Below are positions 9,724 to 17,906 of a DNA stretch of 64,000 nucleotides, piece after piece. A program made the translations under genes and the position numbers. Location: positions 34,862 to 98,861 of the forward strand of contig JAPLKI010000020.1 in assembly GCA_026388155.1 (NCBI GenBank), in the 5' to 3' direction. Below the pieces are notes generated by a model. The model was not told the origin of the DNA and made no database searches. It was given only the letters and a program-made list of their open reading frames with translations. The DNA comes from Elusimicrobiota bacterium (GTDB taxonomy: Bacteria > Elusimicrobiota > Elusimicrobia > Elusimicrobiales > UBA9959). Numbering within the stretch: position 1 is the stretch's first letter; each line of letters opens with the position of its first letter.

Positions 9724-11232
9724 TTATTGGTTTTGACCGGTATCGTCTATGGTATTATTCGAAGCAGGCTGATCAGAGCCGGAAGCCGGGGCTTTAAAAT
9801 CTATAGTATACCTCCGCCATTTGCCCGTCACATACTTGACTCCCATGACCAGCGTAGCGCCTTTGGCGGTTTTCATGGTCAGGTAGTTCGCGGTCAGCCC
9901 GTGAGCCTTGCACACGTCCGGGTTGGAGTTGCAGGAAGAATAATTAATATCCTGCATCGCTCCATATTTTTTCTCCACCTGTTTCAAAAAGACATGCATC
10001 TCTTTTTTCAGCGCCGCCTTGCGCTCCGGCGCAAGGCTGGAGAAATCTTCGGGGTCGGGTTCGGTGATAGCCTTGTCATCTACGCCGCCGGCTATTGCGC
10101 CGGAAGCCAGCAGCGTTTCTTCCGGATCGGCCGCGGCGTCATTCTCTGAAACATAATTTGTATCCTTTCCGTTAAGTTTCTCCGTAACCACTGATTTAAC
10201 AAGGTCCGGATCCTCACCCGGAACGACGGGGTCCGGAGTATTGTTAGAGTAGGACTGATCGGTGGTTCTATCAGTGCCTGTTTTCCCTGATGTTTTGTCG
10301 GACTTGCCGCCCGCCGCCGCTTTACCCGGTTTGGAGGCCGCCGGCGCTGAGGCGCCGGAAGAGCCGGACTTGATGGCGGACGCTCCGCCGGACATTTTGG
10401 AATTATAATTGCTTTGCGCACCCGTCCTCATGCTTTCAGAAGCGCCGTCAAGAGCGCCGGCGGAACCTTTTCCCGGAAAACCGGACAAGCCGCCGTCTTT
10501 CTGAAGCTTCCTGTTTCCATAGCCCGCGGAGCCGCCTGCGGTATTGGTCTGAGCTCCGGAATTGGAGCCATCATTTAAAGGATTGCCTCTCCCCGGCAAG
10601 GAGGCGTACATCCGCGGAGCGGCCGCTGTTCCGCCTGAAGCCGGCCCGCCGGGAACCGCGCGCGGCCCTGAAGCGGACCCGTTAGCCCCTGAAGGCTCGT
10701 TTCCCGCCGCCTCGCCTTTCTTCGGAACCTTACGAAATGAAGTTTGTACCGGAGTTTCATAGCTGCCGGAACCGCCGCCGCCTTCCGCGGCCGGTCCTCC
10801 GCCGTACAAGTCAGCTAATGAGCCGGGAGCGGACTCAAGGCCCCTGCCGGAACGCTTTCCGTAATTTTTTTCAAAATATTTCTCGAACGCGTCCCCCTCC
10901 GGCTCCCCGGAACTGGCGGTCCGTCCGGCATGCCCGGGCCGCTGCCGCGCGGTTTCGGTCCGGCCGGAGGCGGGAGGAGTTCTTCCGACTCCTGAAACAA
11001 GATCGTCCAGAAGAGTTGCGGCCTTCTTTTTTATCACTTCCCCGCCCTTTTCAAAATCCCCGAAATACGTGGAGGCGGCAAGCGACGCTCCGTGGAGGCT
11101 GAAATCATAATGCATACGCGCGGTTGTCCGCGAGTTCGTCCCGACATTCATCACAAGGAGGAAACCGCCCACAAAGAAGACAGCGATAGCCACAGCGAAA
11201 ACAATAACAGGTTTTCCGGAATCATTTGCCAT
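9724..11232 (-). CDS. Membrane-anchored Gly/Ser/Ala-rich low-complexity protein, unknown function
   Basis: About 502 residues from the ATG at 11232, which has AGGAG 8 bases upstream; a GTG two codons earlier is possible. One N-terminal membrane helix (about residues 7-29) is followed by roughly 350 residues of disordered Gly/Ser/Pro/Ala sequence. A compact C-terminal domain of about 90 residues (KKEMHVFLKQVEKKYG to WRRYTIDF) contains two cysteines. This architecture suggests an anchored spacer presenting a small periplasmic domain. No family is recognised. It is transcribed with no close partner. Confidence 0.75.
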   Translation of the reverse strand: MANDSGKPVIVFAVAIAVFFVGGFLLVMNVGTNSRTTARMHYDFSLHGASLAASTYFGDFEKGGEVIKKKAATLLDDLVSGVGRTPPASGRTETARQRPGHAGRTASSGEPEGDAFEKYFEKNYGKRSGRGLESAPGSLADLYGGGPAAEGGGGSGSYETPVQTSFRKVPKKGEAAGNEPSGANGSASGPRAVPGGPASGGTAAAPRMYASLPGRGNPLNDGSNSGAQTNTAGGSAGYGNRKLQKDGGLSGFPGKGSAGALDGASESMRTGAQSNYNSKMSGGASAIKSGSSGASAPAASKPGKAAAGGKSDKTSGKTGTDRTTDQSYSNNTPDPVVPGEDPDLVKSVVTEKLNGKDTNYVSENDAAADPEETLLASGAIAGGVDDKAITEPDPEDFSSLAPERKAALKKEMHVFLKQVEKKYGAMQDINYSSCNSNPDVCKAHGLTANYLTMKTAKGATLVMGVKYVTGKWRRYTIDFKAPASGSDQPASNNTIDDTGQNQ

Positions 11233-11423
11233 AACCACCTCTCCTAAAAAACGCTTCGGGACTATTTAAAAAGCAAGAGCGACAGTCCGCAACAGCACAC
11301 TCAGCCGGCAAAAAAGTTACGCATATAGTATAGATGGTTTTTTATTCCATTGCCAGTCCCTGTGGGAAAAACAGGCAAGCCGGCCTATGCCGGACACAGA
11401 GATCGCGGCGTCCGGCCGGCCCC

Positions 11424-11460
11424 CCCCGTACTTCGGCCTTTTTTAGGAAAAAGTGCGGGG
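11424..11460. repeat. Family-6 palindrome (CCCCGTACTT...AAGTGCGGGG)
   Basis: Imperfect hairpin of 37 bases with a TTTTTTAGGAAAAA centre. Inverse-oriented relatives occur at 46449-46487 and, more diverged, at 62976-63006. It lies between two divergent genes in the 284-base gap 11233-11516. Confidence 0.7.
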
Positions 11461-11504
11461 CCTGCGCAATTGCGCCGGAAAGACATTAAAAGCCTGTCTT
11501 TTGA

Positions 11505-11510
11505 TAAAAT
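11505..11510 (+). promoter_or_regulatory. -10 box (TAAAAT) placing the start of transcription at the ATG
   Basis: TAAAAT ends exactly six bases before the ATG at 11517 and there is no Shine-Dalgarno sequence. The transcript is probably leaderless. The same spacing is seen for tilS and blc. Confidence 0.5.
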
Positions 11511-11516
11511 CTGAGC

Positions 11517-12233
11517 ATGTCCGTAAAGAAATTTATCGCGCTGATGATTTTGGCAGCCGCGGCAGCCTGCTCCGCGCAGCGCCCGGTCCGGTCCGTTTAC
11601 AAACCGCCCACGCAGTTATTTTACGCGCAGGAAGCGGCCATACAGGCCATCGATCTTACCCCGCCGCCCGCGGACGGTTCGGAAGCCGACAAAAAAGATC
11701 TCTCCGAGGTGCTGCGTATGCAGAATGACAGAACTCCGCAGGACTGCGCGCGCGTAAAGCGCGAGGCTGCCTCCGGCTACGAATCCTTCTTTGGCGACAT
11801 CGGCCCCTTCCCGCTGCCGGTGCCGCCGGAGGCGGCAGCCTTCCTGAAGCGCGTGCGCGCGGACGCGGCCCGCTCCACCTATGTTTTTCAAAAGCGCTTC
11901 GCCCGCAAAAGGCCTTTTCTGCGCGACCCGGAAATAAAGCCCTGTTTGCCGCTTGAAGACGGCTACGCCTACCCCAGCGGCCACTCAACGCTGGCCATGA
12001 CATTCGCCTTGGTGCTGGCGGACCTGCGCCCGGACCTGCGCGAACAGCTGCTGGCCCGGGCTTCATCCGTGGCCAGGGGCAGGGCGCTCGGCGGCGTGCA
12101 CCACCCTTCGGACACGGAAGCCGGCAAGGAACTGGCAATCGCCCTGTACGCCGAAATAGCGAAATCCCCCTCCTACAACGAGGACCTTGCGAAAATTGTA
12201 AAATACATCAAACCCGCGGAAAACGCGCGTTAA
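11517..12233 (+). CDS. PAP2 / class A acid phosphatase-like lipoprotein
   Basis: 238 residues. The N-terminus is a signal peptide with a probable lipobox (AAAAAC). The phosphatase signature is present: YPSGHSTLAM near residue 155 and GRALGGVHHPSD near 190, supplying the nucleophile His and its partner. The first motif, normally K-x6-RP, reads QKRFARKRP, so the Lys appears shifted by one place with Gln in the expected position. Likely substrates are phosphate esters or polyprenyl diphosphates in the periplasm. It heads a three-gene cluster with a phosphodiester glycosidase and a GHL10 hydrolase. Confidence 0.88.
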   Translation: MSVKKFIALMILAAAAACSAQRPVRSVYKPPTQLFYAQEAAIQAIDLTPPPADGSEADKKDLSEVLRMQNDRTPQDCARVKREAASGYESFFGDIGPFPLPVPPEAAAFLKRVRADAARSTYVFQKRFARKRPFLRDPEIKPCLPLEDGYAYPSGHSTLAMTFALVLADLRPDLREQLLARASSVARGRALGGVHHPSDTEAGKELAIALYAEIAKSPSYNEDLAKIVKYIKPAENAR

Positions 12234-12247
12234 ATTCGGAGCATATT

Positions 12248-13051
12248 ATGAAAAAACAAATTTATACGGCCTTGATGACGGCCATGGCCGTTCTGCCGGC
12301 GCAATTATCGGCCCTGGACGCCGCGGCCGGCCTCCGGATAATAAGGTCCTTCGAGCCGGTGCCGGAATTTTCGATAACCAACGCCAATGTAATAGAAGTC
12401 GACCCGGCTTTTTTCAAATTCGCCGCGCTCAGCGCGCGCAAAACCGCCGGCAAAAGCAAGATGAATATGCTGGCGCTCAGGAACCTGCTGCCCGAGCCGG
12501 CTTTGATAACGAACGCCGGCTTCTTTAATCCGCCGGATGGCGCGCTTATAGGAGAGTTCGTTGAGGACGGGGTCAGGCCCGGCGGCATAATATACGCGGG
12601 AAAAGAGAACATAGACAGGATATTCGTGGTAAGAAAAAACGGCGCTGTGGACGTGATCGACGGCAAAGAGAAAATAACCGACGAAGAACTGGCCGAAACC
12701 GCGTACGCGGTGGCCGGCAAGTCCGCCTGGCCGGGCCACTCCGACGCCACCAACAGGACCGCCATATGCATTACCGGCTCCGGCAAGGTGCTGCTGGCGG
12801 CCGTTTACCCGGTCAGAACGCTGGACGATCTTTTCTCCTACATGAAATACGAAGGCTGCGTGCCGGAGAAGACGATAGATCTCGACGGAGGCGGTTCCAC
12901 GCAGATGTCATATAATTACGGCGGCAGTTCCTGGACCCTGGGCTGGGAGCGCAAAGGGAATTCCGTGCCGGAATGCCACATGGCGCAGGACAACGACGAT
13001 CAGCGCTGCTACAGGCCAGTGGCCACGTTTATAACGGCGGAGCCGCGCTGA
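12248..13051 (+). CDS. Phosphodiester glycosidase (NAGPA/DUF2233) family protein
   Basis: 267 residues with a signal peptide. The hallmarks of the NAGPA/DUF2233 fold are ITNAGFFNP near residue 94, ATNRTAICI near 168 and the signature TIDLDGGGSTQM near 215. Members remove N-acetylglucosamine from phosphodiester linkages or act on exopolysaccharide. The start has CGGAG about 7 bases upstream. It follows the phosphatase by 14 bases and precedes the GHL10 gene by 6, so the three are one operon. Confidence 0.9.
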   Translation: MKKQIYTALMTAMAVLPAQLSALDAAAGLRIIRSFEPVPEFSITNANVIEVDPAFFKFAALSARKTAGKSKMNMLALRNLLPEPALITNAGFFNPPDGALIGEFVEDGVRPGGIIYAGKENIDRIFVVRKNGAVDVIDGKEKITDEELAETAYAVAGKSAWPGHSDATNRTAICITGSGKVLLAAVYPVRTLDDLFSYMKYEGCVPEKTIDLDGGGSTQMSYNYGGSSWTLGWERKGNSVPECHMAQDNDDQRCYRPVATFITAEPR

Positions 13052-13057
13052 CGCAAA

Positions 13058-14248
13058 ATGGACAGAAAACTTTTTTTTTCAACGGTGTTAACGCTGGCCC
13101 TGGCCGCGGCACCCGCCGGTTGCGAAGAATGGATTTACACGGCCGGAGCCGCCGGCATCCTGCCGCCGGAAATATCCGCGGCGAAGAAAATGGCCGTTGA
13201 GTCGCGCGGCGTGTGGGTGGACAAAAGCGACCTGTACAAGGGCATGAATTTCATGCTGTCCGCGCTGGACAGCCTTAAAAACGCCAACTTCAACACTATA
13301 TATCTGCCGGTATGGTACAAGGGCCGGGTCGCTTACCCGGGCAGCGCCTACGCGCCTATAGACCCTGACATAGAAAAAATAGACCCGCGGATGCTCGCCA
13401 GGCTTATAGCCGCGGCGCATGAGCGCGGCTTCATGGTGCAGGCCTGGACGGAGTACGGCTTCGGCGCCTACCATACCACGGATGCGGCGGCGGATCCCAG
13501 CCGCGGAGCGATACTGGACAAGAACCCGGAACTGACCGCCCTGGACAAGGACGGCCTCCCTTACGAGCATATAAAGGAATGGGGATATTTTTACCACCTT
13601 TGCCCGGCCAACCCGGCCTCGCATAAAATACTGGCCGCGCTTTTCACCGAGATAGTCGCCAAACTTCCCTTCGACGCGCTGAACCTCGACAGGATACGTT
13701 TCCCCAACGAGAATTTTTGTTTCTGCGAATACTGCAAAAAGAAATTCCTGGAGGATACCGGCTACCGCCTGACCCCGGATATATTCTCGGACCCGCAGCG
13801 CCTGGCGGCTTTCCGCAGATGGCGCAAGATCCAGGTGACGGACTTTATGGCGAAGCTCAGGGAAATGGTGAAAGCGGCGCGCCCCGGCATGCCTGTTACG
13901 GCCGCGGTCTGGTACGACTCCGAGCTTGAGAACAAAGGGCAGGACTGGCCCGCCTGGATAAAGAAAGGCTACCTGGACCTGGCCCTGCCGATGATATACT
14001 GGCCGGGCAACGACGCCACCATAAATTCCAGCGCCGCTCTTGTTAAGGACAAGAAAAAAATGGCTGTGGGGATATCCGCCGAGATCTGCACCAGGGAGGA
14101 GCTTAAGCGGCAGGTGGAATATATACGCTCTAAAAAGCTTTCAGGCGCGGCTTTCTGGTATTTAAGCCCGCTGCTGGGAATGACGGATTATCTGCGCGAC
14201 ACCGTGTTCCAGGAACCGGCGCTGCCTTACGCCGGAGAAAAGGAATAA
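13058..14248 (+). CDS. GHL10 (DUF187) glycoside hydrolase-like secreted protein
   Basis: 396 residues with an N-terminal signal peptide ending near a Cys (APAGC), possibly a lipoprotein. ESRGVWVDKSDL opens the TIM-barrel domain of the family-10-like GHL10/UPF0748 (YngK) group. QAWTEYGFGAYHT, LNLDRIRFP with a conserved Asp/Arg, and LALPMIYW near the end fit this family. A CEYCKKKF cluster near residue 230 is typical of the group. It probably cleaves a polysaccharide or glycan outside the cytoplasm, in an operon with the phosphodiester glycosidase. Confidence 0.88.
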   Translation: MDRKLFFSTVLTLALAAAPAGCEEWIYTAGAAGILPPEISAAKKMAVESRGVWVDKSDLYKGMNFMLSALDSLKNANFNTIYLPVWYKGRVAYPGSAYAPIDPDIEKIDPRMLARLIAAAHERGFMVQAWTEYGFGAYHTTDAAADPSRGAILDKNPELTALDKDGLPYEHIKEWGYFYHLCPANPASHKILAALFTEIVAKLPFDALNLDRIRFPNENFCFCEYCKKKFLEDTGYRLTPDIFSDPQRLAAFRRWRKIQVTDFMAKLREMVKAARPGMPVTAAVWYDSELENKGQDWPAWIKKGYLDLALPMIYWPGNDATINSSAALVKDKKKMAVGISAEICTREELKRQVEYIRSKKLSGAAFWYLSPLLGMTDYLRDTVFQEPALPYAGEKE

Positions 14249-14280
14249 CCTAACTTTCACGGGGTCCTCTATCCTTAACC

Positions 14281-14474
14281 CGAAAGTTGCAGTTGACTGC
14301 AACTTTCGCCCCAGAGGGGCCGGTGCAAACAAATGCGGAACGAACAAAAATATGCATTCAATAGTTGCACTATGGCCGTAAAAGGGCGGGGCAACCCAGC
14401 TCTTTTGCCCAATGATTTACGAATCATTGGGCAAAAGAGCTGCCCTTCGGGCGAATCCTTCAACTGAAGGATTC
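14281..14474. repeat. Array of perfect hairpins between convergent genes
   Basis: Four separate palindromes are readable: 14281-14308 (13-base arms, 2-base loop), a CCCCAGAGGGGC mini-hairpin just after, 14398-14441 (20-base perfect arms, TACG loop) and 14453-14474 (GAATCCTTCA and complement). Part of the array resembles family-5 repeats, and a TTCAACTGAAGG unit recurs near 43796. It probably terminates both the GHL10 operon and the beta-lactamase-like gene. Confidence 0.85.
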
Positions 14475-14477
14475 GGG

Positions 14478-15392
14478 TTAAATATCGCCGGCAACCGGGG
14501 GATGATGCGCTTTTATGAAAGCGTCCACTTCTTTGGTGATGGCGTGAATTATCGGTTTGGCTCCCGAATTCGGCAGCCTGACGAATATAACAAGAATATA
14601 TGTCCTGCCGGGGGCTTTTATTATCGCGGCATCGTTCCTTGCCGCCGAGAGTTCCCCCGTTTTACCGGCATAAGACGCTTCCGCCGGAAGCGCTTCTTTT
14701 ATCAGCTCGGTGTCCATTTGCCCTGAAAGGGTGGCGTACATGACTTTTGACGCGTTGGCGCTTACCAGCTTTTCAGAGGCTATAAGGCTGAGTATGGTCG
14801 CCGCGTCGTACGGCGGCATTGAATTCCAGCCCGTGGCTTCAGGATCCTGAACATCCGCCCCGCTTGATAATTTATGGCGTATCCCGGTATTTTCCAGCCC
14901 GAGTTTTTTCATAAAGTCGTTTACCACGTTCCGGTTCAGCAGGTCTATGAGGGTATTGGTGGCTATGTTGTCGCTGCGCCGCACCATTACTTCCACGACA
15001 TCACGGACTTTCCACTGCTGTCCGGGTTTCATAGAGGGATACGGATCGTTGTCCGGGAACCAGGTGCCGGTGTAATTTTTTTTGTTTATGGTGATCAGCT
15101 GATCAAAAGACAATCCGTCTTCCTTCGCGGCCCGGTATGCGCCGGCAAGCAGGGTAAGTTTTATCACGCTGGCAACCGGAACAATGTCGCGGTCGAAGTA
15201 TCCCCCCCTCACCGGATCAGCCTGGTCCGTCAGATCCACCAGGGATACGTTGGCTTTTGTCATATCCACTTTCACCGCCAGTTTTTTTAAAAAAGAATCT
15301 ATTTCTTCTCCGGTAAGCGCGGAGGCGGAGGCCGCCATACTCAAACTTAAGGAAACACATGTAAACAAAACCAGTGAACGTATTCTTTTCAT
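14478..15392 (-). CDS. Class A beta-lactamase-like serine hydrolase, exported
   Basis: 304 residues from the ATG at 15392 (GGAG 8 bases upstream), which opens directly into a signal peptide; an upstream ATG at 15461 would place 23 unlikely residues before it. The three penicilloyl-enzyme motifs are present: SVIK (near residue 74), SDN (near 137) and KTG (near 241). The omega-loop ExxLN that gives true class A lactamases their deacylating Glu is not evident, so this could be a D,D-peptidase-like or slow-acting relative. Resistance cannot be inferred. It is a single gene, convergent with the GHL10 operon. Confidence 0.88.
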   Translation of the reverse strand: MKRIRSLVLFTCVSLSLSMAASASALTGEEIDSFLKKLAVKVDMTKANVSLVDLTDQADPVRGGYFDRDIVPVASVIKLTLLAGAYRAAKEDGLSFDQLITINKKNYTGTWFPDNDPYPSMKPGQQWKVRDVVEVMVRRSDNIATNTLIDLLNRNVVNDFMKKLGLENTGIRHKLSSGADVQDPEATGWNSMPPYDAATILSLIASEKLVSANASKVMYATLSGQMDTELIKEALPAEASYAGKTGELSAARNDAAIIKAPGRTYILVIFVRLPNSGAKPIIHAITKEVDAFIKAHHPPVAGDI

Positions 15393-15593
15393 AATAAATT
15401 CTCCAATTGCCTCGTCTGAGTAAAAGTATACATGTTTTGTGAACCTGACGCTTAGGCCCAAGGTCCTATTCTAAATCCGGGCCTCACAATATTTATCCCG
15501 AAATATTTATCCTTGATAAAGATCTCCATACTGGCCGTCTGGCTGGCAGGATAAAGCTACCCAAGAGCGTTAAAATTTTATACCGTATTCAGT

Positions 15594-15965
15594 ATGAAGA
15601 GCCTACTTATAATTCTTTTTGCGGCGGCCCCGGCTTTCTGCGAGCCGCAGGCCCAGGAAAACACCTTGTCGGCGGAGCAGCTGGAGCAGGCCGTAAAACA
15701 GGAGCCGGGCAACGCCTCCCTTTACCTGCGTTTGGGGTTTGCGTACAGCAAACTGCAAAAGGCTGACGAGGCCCAGGCCGCTTTTGAAACGGTGATCCGC
15801 CTTGACCCTTCAAAAGACGCGGCTTATTTTATGCTGGGGCTTATATACGAGAAGAAAGGCCTTAAGGAAAAAGCCATAGCGGCCTGGAAAGCATATCTTG
15901 AGCGGGAACCGGACGCCCATATGCGGAGAAAGGCGTTTAAACACCTGCATAACCTGCAAGACTGA
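15594..15965 (+). CDS. Small exported TPR protein
   Basis: 123 residues. A signal peptide (about 16 residues) is followed by roughly two and a half TPR units (NASLYLRLGFAYSKL..., KDAAYFMLGLIYEKKG...). It is a likely periplasmic protein-protein interaction module. It precedes a CsgG/LpoB-like lipoprotein by 8 bases, so the two probably act together. There is no clear Shine-Dalgarno sequence; an AT-rich -10-like region lies 10-15 bases before the ATG. Confidence 0.85.
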   Translation: MKSLLIILFAAAPAFCEPQAQENTLSAEQLEQAVKQEPGNASLYLRLGFAYSKLQKADEAQAAFETVIRLDPSKDAAYFMLGLIYEKKGLKEKAIAAWKAYLEREPDAHMRRKAFKHLHNLQD

Positions 15966-15973
15966 TAAACACC

Positions 15974-16615
15974 ATGACTATAAAATTTAAATTCATTTTA
16001 CCGGCTTTGTGCGCCTTTCTGGCCGCGTGCGCCACGCCGCGGGTGGCGCTTAACCCGCACGCCGACTTCACCTCCATACACCGCGTGGCCGTAATGACTT
16101 TCTCCGGCAACAAAGGCGACGTGGCCGCCGACCTGATGACGCAAAGCCTGGTGGCCAGCGGAGCCAATGTGGTGGAACGCCAGCAGTTGAGCGCCGTTAT
16201 GAACGAACTGCAGCTTTCTGTGTCCGGCAGTCTTGATCCGGCCACGATAAAACACATCGGGAAACTGCTGGGCGTGGATGCCATATTCATGGGCTCCGTG
16301 GCCGAAAGCTCGCCCGCGTCCAATTACATCGTCAACACTTCGCAGGTATCCCTTGCAGGGAACGTGACGCCGGTTTCCGGCGGGAACATATACTCCAACG
16401 GCTCGGTGCCGGGGCTCGACAACTCACAGCTGCTCAGCACTACCGCCAGCGTTTCGCTGGTGTCCCGCATGGTGGAAGTGGAAACGGGCTCGATTTTCTG
16501 GTCGGGCTTCATGAGCTACGAGGGCTTTGATCTTCCTTCGGCCATGTCAGGCATAACGGATGCCTTCGCAAAATCGCTTTCCCCCATCTGGCCTGACCTG
16601 ATAGTAAAAAAGTAA
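15974..16615 (+). CDS. CsgG/LpoB-like lipoprotein
   Basis: 213 residues. The lipobox is LAAC near residue 19. HRVAVMTFSGNKGD (residues about 35-48), NVVERQQLSAVMNE and GKLLGVDAIFMGSV match the conserved core of CsgG-type and LpoB-type lipoproteins, which build curli secretion channels or activate penicillin-binding proteins. No curli genes are nearby, so an assembly or activator role of unknown target is the safest reading. Its start lies 8 bases after the TPR gene and has no ribosome site of its own, suggesting translational coupling. Confidence 0.8.
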   Translation: MTIKFKFILPALCAFLAACATPRVALNPHADFTSIHRVAVMTFSGNKGDVAADLMTQSLVASGANVVERQQLSAVMNELQLSVSGSLDPATIKHIGKLLGVDAIFMGSVAESSPASNYIVNTSQVSLAGNVTPVSGGNIYSNGSVPGLDNSQLLSTTASVSLVSRMVEVETGSIFWSGFMSYEGFDLPSAMSGITDAFAKSLSPIWPDLIVKK

Positions 16616-16629
16616 CTCCCCTATAAAAC

Positions 16630-16671
16630 AAAAAGCGCCCGGCTGCCAACTAAAGCAGCCGGGCGCTTTTT
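16630..16671. terminator. Strong Rho-independent terminator
   Basis: A 17-base stem (AAAAAGCGCCCGGCTGC and its complement) with an 8-base loop ends in TTTTT. It follows the CsgG-like gene by 14 bases. Confidence 0.95.
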
Positions 16672-16719
16672 AATGGCTTATAACATCTATTCGCCATTCG
16701 CTCTTCGCTATTCACTGCT

Positions 16720-17583
16720 TTATTCTATCCCTTTCGTGTAGCGGGCAAAATCCTCAAGCCGGCCGAAGGAAAAGCCCTTTGCCCTGAGCGCCGGCACGGC
16801 TTTTTCAAGCGCTTCAAGCTCGTGCCATTCGGGGTGGTTGAAATGCATTATTACGATCGCGCCGTGCCTGGCCTGTTTGAGTATGGAGCTTTTCATATAT
16901 TTAGCCGAGGCAAAAGGTATATAGTCGCCTGAAACTATATCGTAGCTTACCACTTCCATGCCCAGGTGCTGCGCCACCAGGGCGCTTGCCTCGTCGGTGT
17001 AGGCCGTGGCCGAACGGAAAAAAACGGGGCGGCGGCCGGTCAAAGCCGCTATCTTGCGGGAATTGAGTTCCATTTCGTCTATGACATCGCCGATGCCGCG
17101 GGTCGCCACCATACCGAACTTGCTTTGTCCGGTTATGGAACATACCCTGTGCAAAAGCCCGTGATTTTCTATTTCAAAGAGCGGGTCTTTTGCCAGGTTT
17201 TTGAAAATTTCAGGATTTCTGTCTATCCAGAGGCCGGTGACAAAAAGCGTGGCGGATATTTTCTCGCGGCGCAGATAATCTATAAGCTTCGCGTTGTAGC
17301 CGCTGTGGCGTCCGCCGCAGGCGTCAAAGGTAAGAGCGATGACTTTCTGGCCCGTATCCAGTTTGTTTCGCGTGCCGCGCACGGACTCCCCGAACCGTCC
17401 AGGGGTATGATCTTTTAACTGTGCAATGAGCCGGTTTTTCAGCGCCAGATAATCCGGCGTATACAGGGATTGAAGGGCATTGCCCGCATGTCCGACCGTT
17501 TTTTTCGCTTCAGCCGTGATAGGCGCCGTCAAAGAGGCGCTTAAAGCCGCGATTAAAAAAAATTTTATATCTATATTAAACAT
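16720..17583 (-). CDS. Polysaccharide deacetylase (NodB/CE4 family), exported
   Basis: 287 residues with a signal peptide. LTFDACGG near residue 86 is metal-binding motif 1, in the variant common in peptidoglycan deacetylase-like proteins. ENHGLLHR near residue 138 supplies the two metal-binding His. FRSATAYTDE replaces the usual RxPxG, and HFNHPE near the C-terminus gives the last His. It probably deacetylates a cell-wall or capsular glycan. The start has AAGGG 4 bases upstream. It converges on the CsgG-like operon. Confidence 0.88.
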   Translation of the reverse strand: MFNIDIKFFLIAALSASLTAPITAEAKKTVGHAGNALQSLYTPDYLALKNRLIAQLKDHTPGRFGESVRGTRNKLDTGQKVIALTFDACGGRHSGYNAKLIDYLRREKISATLFVTGLWIDRNPEIFKNLAKDPLFEIENHGLLHRVCSITGQSKFGMVATRGIGDVIDEMELNSRKIAALTGRRPVFFRSATAYTDEASALVAQHLGMEVVSYDIVSGDYIPFASAKYMKSSILKQARHGAIVIMHFNHPEWHELEALEKAVPALRAKGFSFGRLEDFARYTKGIE

Positions 17584-17653
17584 AAGCCCTTAGCAGGCGC
17601 TTCATTTGTGTCTAAAGTTTCCGAACGCCATAAAAAAGTTGCAAAGAAAACCT

Positions 17654-17776
17654 CTATCGCTATAATAACAAAAAGCGGCGGTATTTTTATCAATTTTTCC
17701 ATAGTTCCCCCACCGGGCGGGCGGGAACTTTTCTAAATTTCAGAAAAACGCTCTCTTTTTGTTATTATAGCGGTAG
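17654..17776. repeat. Inverted repeat enclosing a hairpin, with TATAAT in both arms
   Basis: Arms of about 22 bases (17654-17675 and 17755-17776, core CGCTATAATAACAAAAAG) are inverted. A GTTCCC...GGGAAC hairpin lies between them. Each arm contains TATAAT reading inward. It sits in the 323-base gap 17584-17906 between the deacetylase and a regulator gene. It may be a small mobile element or a paired regulatory site. Confidence 0.65.
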
Positions 17777-17906
17777 GGCTGTGTTTTAGCGACTTTCAAG
17801 CGAAGAAATGGGGGGAGTCTTCTCGGCGGATACACGCGGTAAGCGTTCTTATATTTACCACAGATAGACTGCAAATTCGATAACCTTAAAAAAAACAGGA
17901 TAACTT

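Noticed and set aside
14478..15392. True class A beta-lactamase conferring resistance
   Set aside because: SxxK, SDN and KTG are present, but the deacylating Glu (ExxLN) is not evident, so only a beta-lactamase-like hydrolase is claimed.
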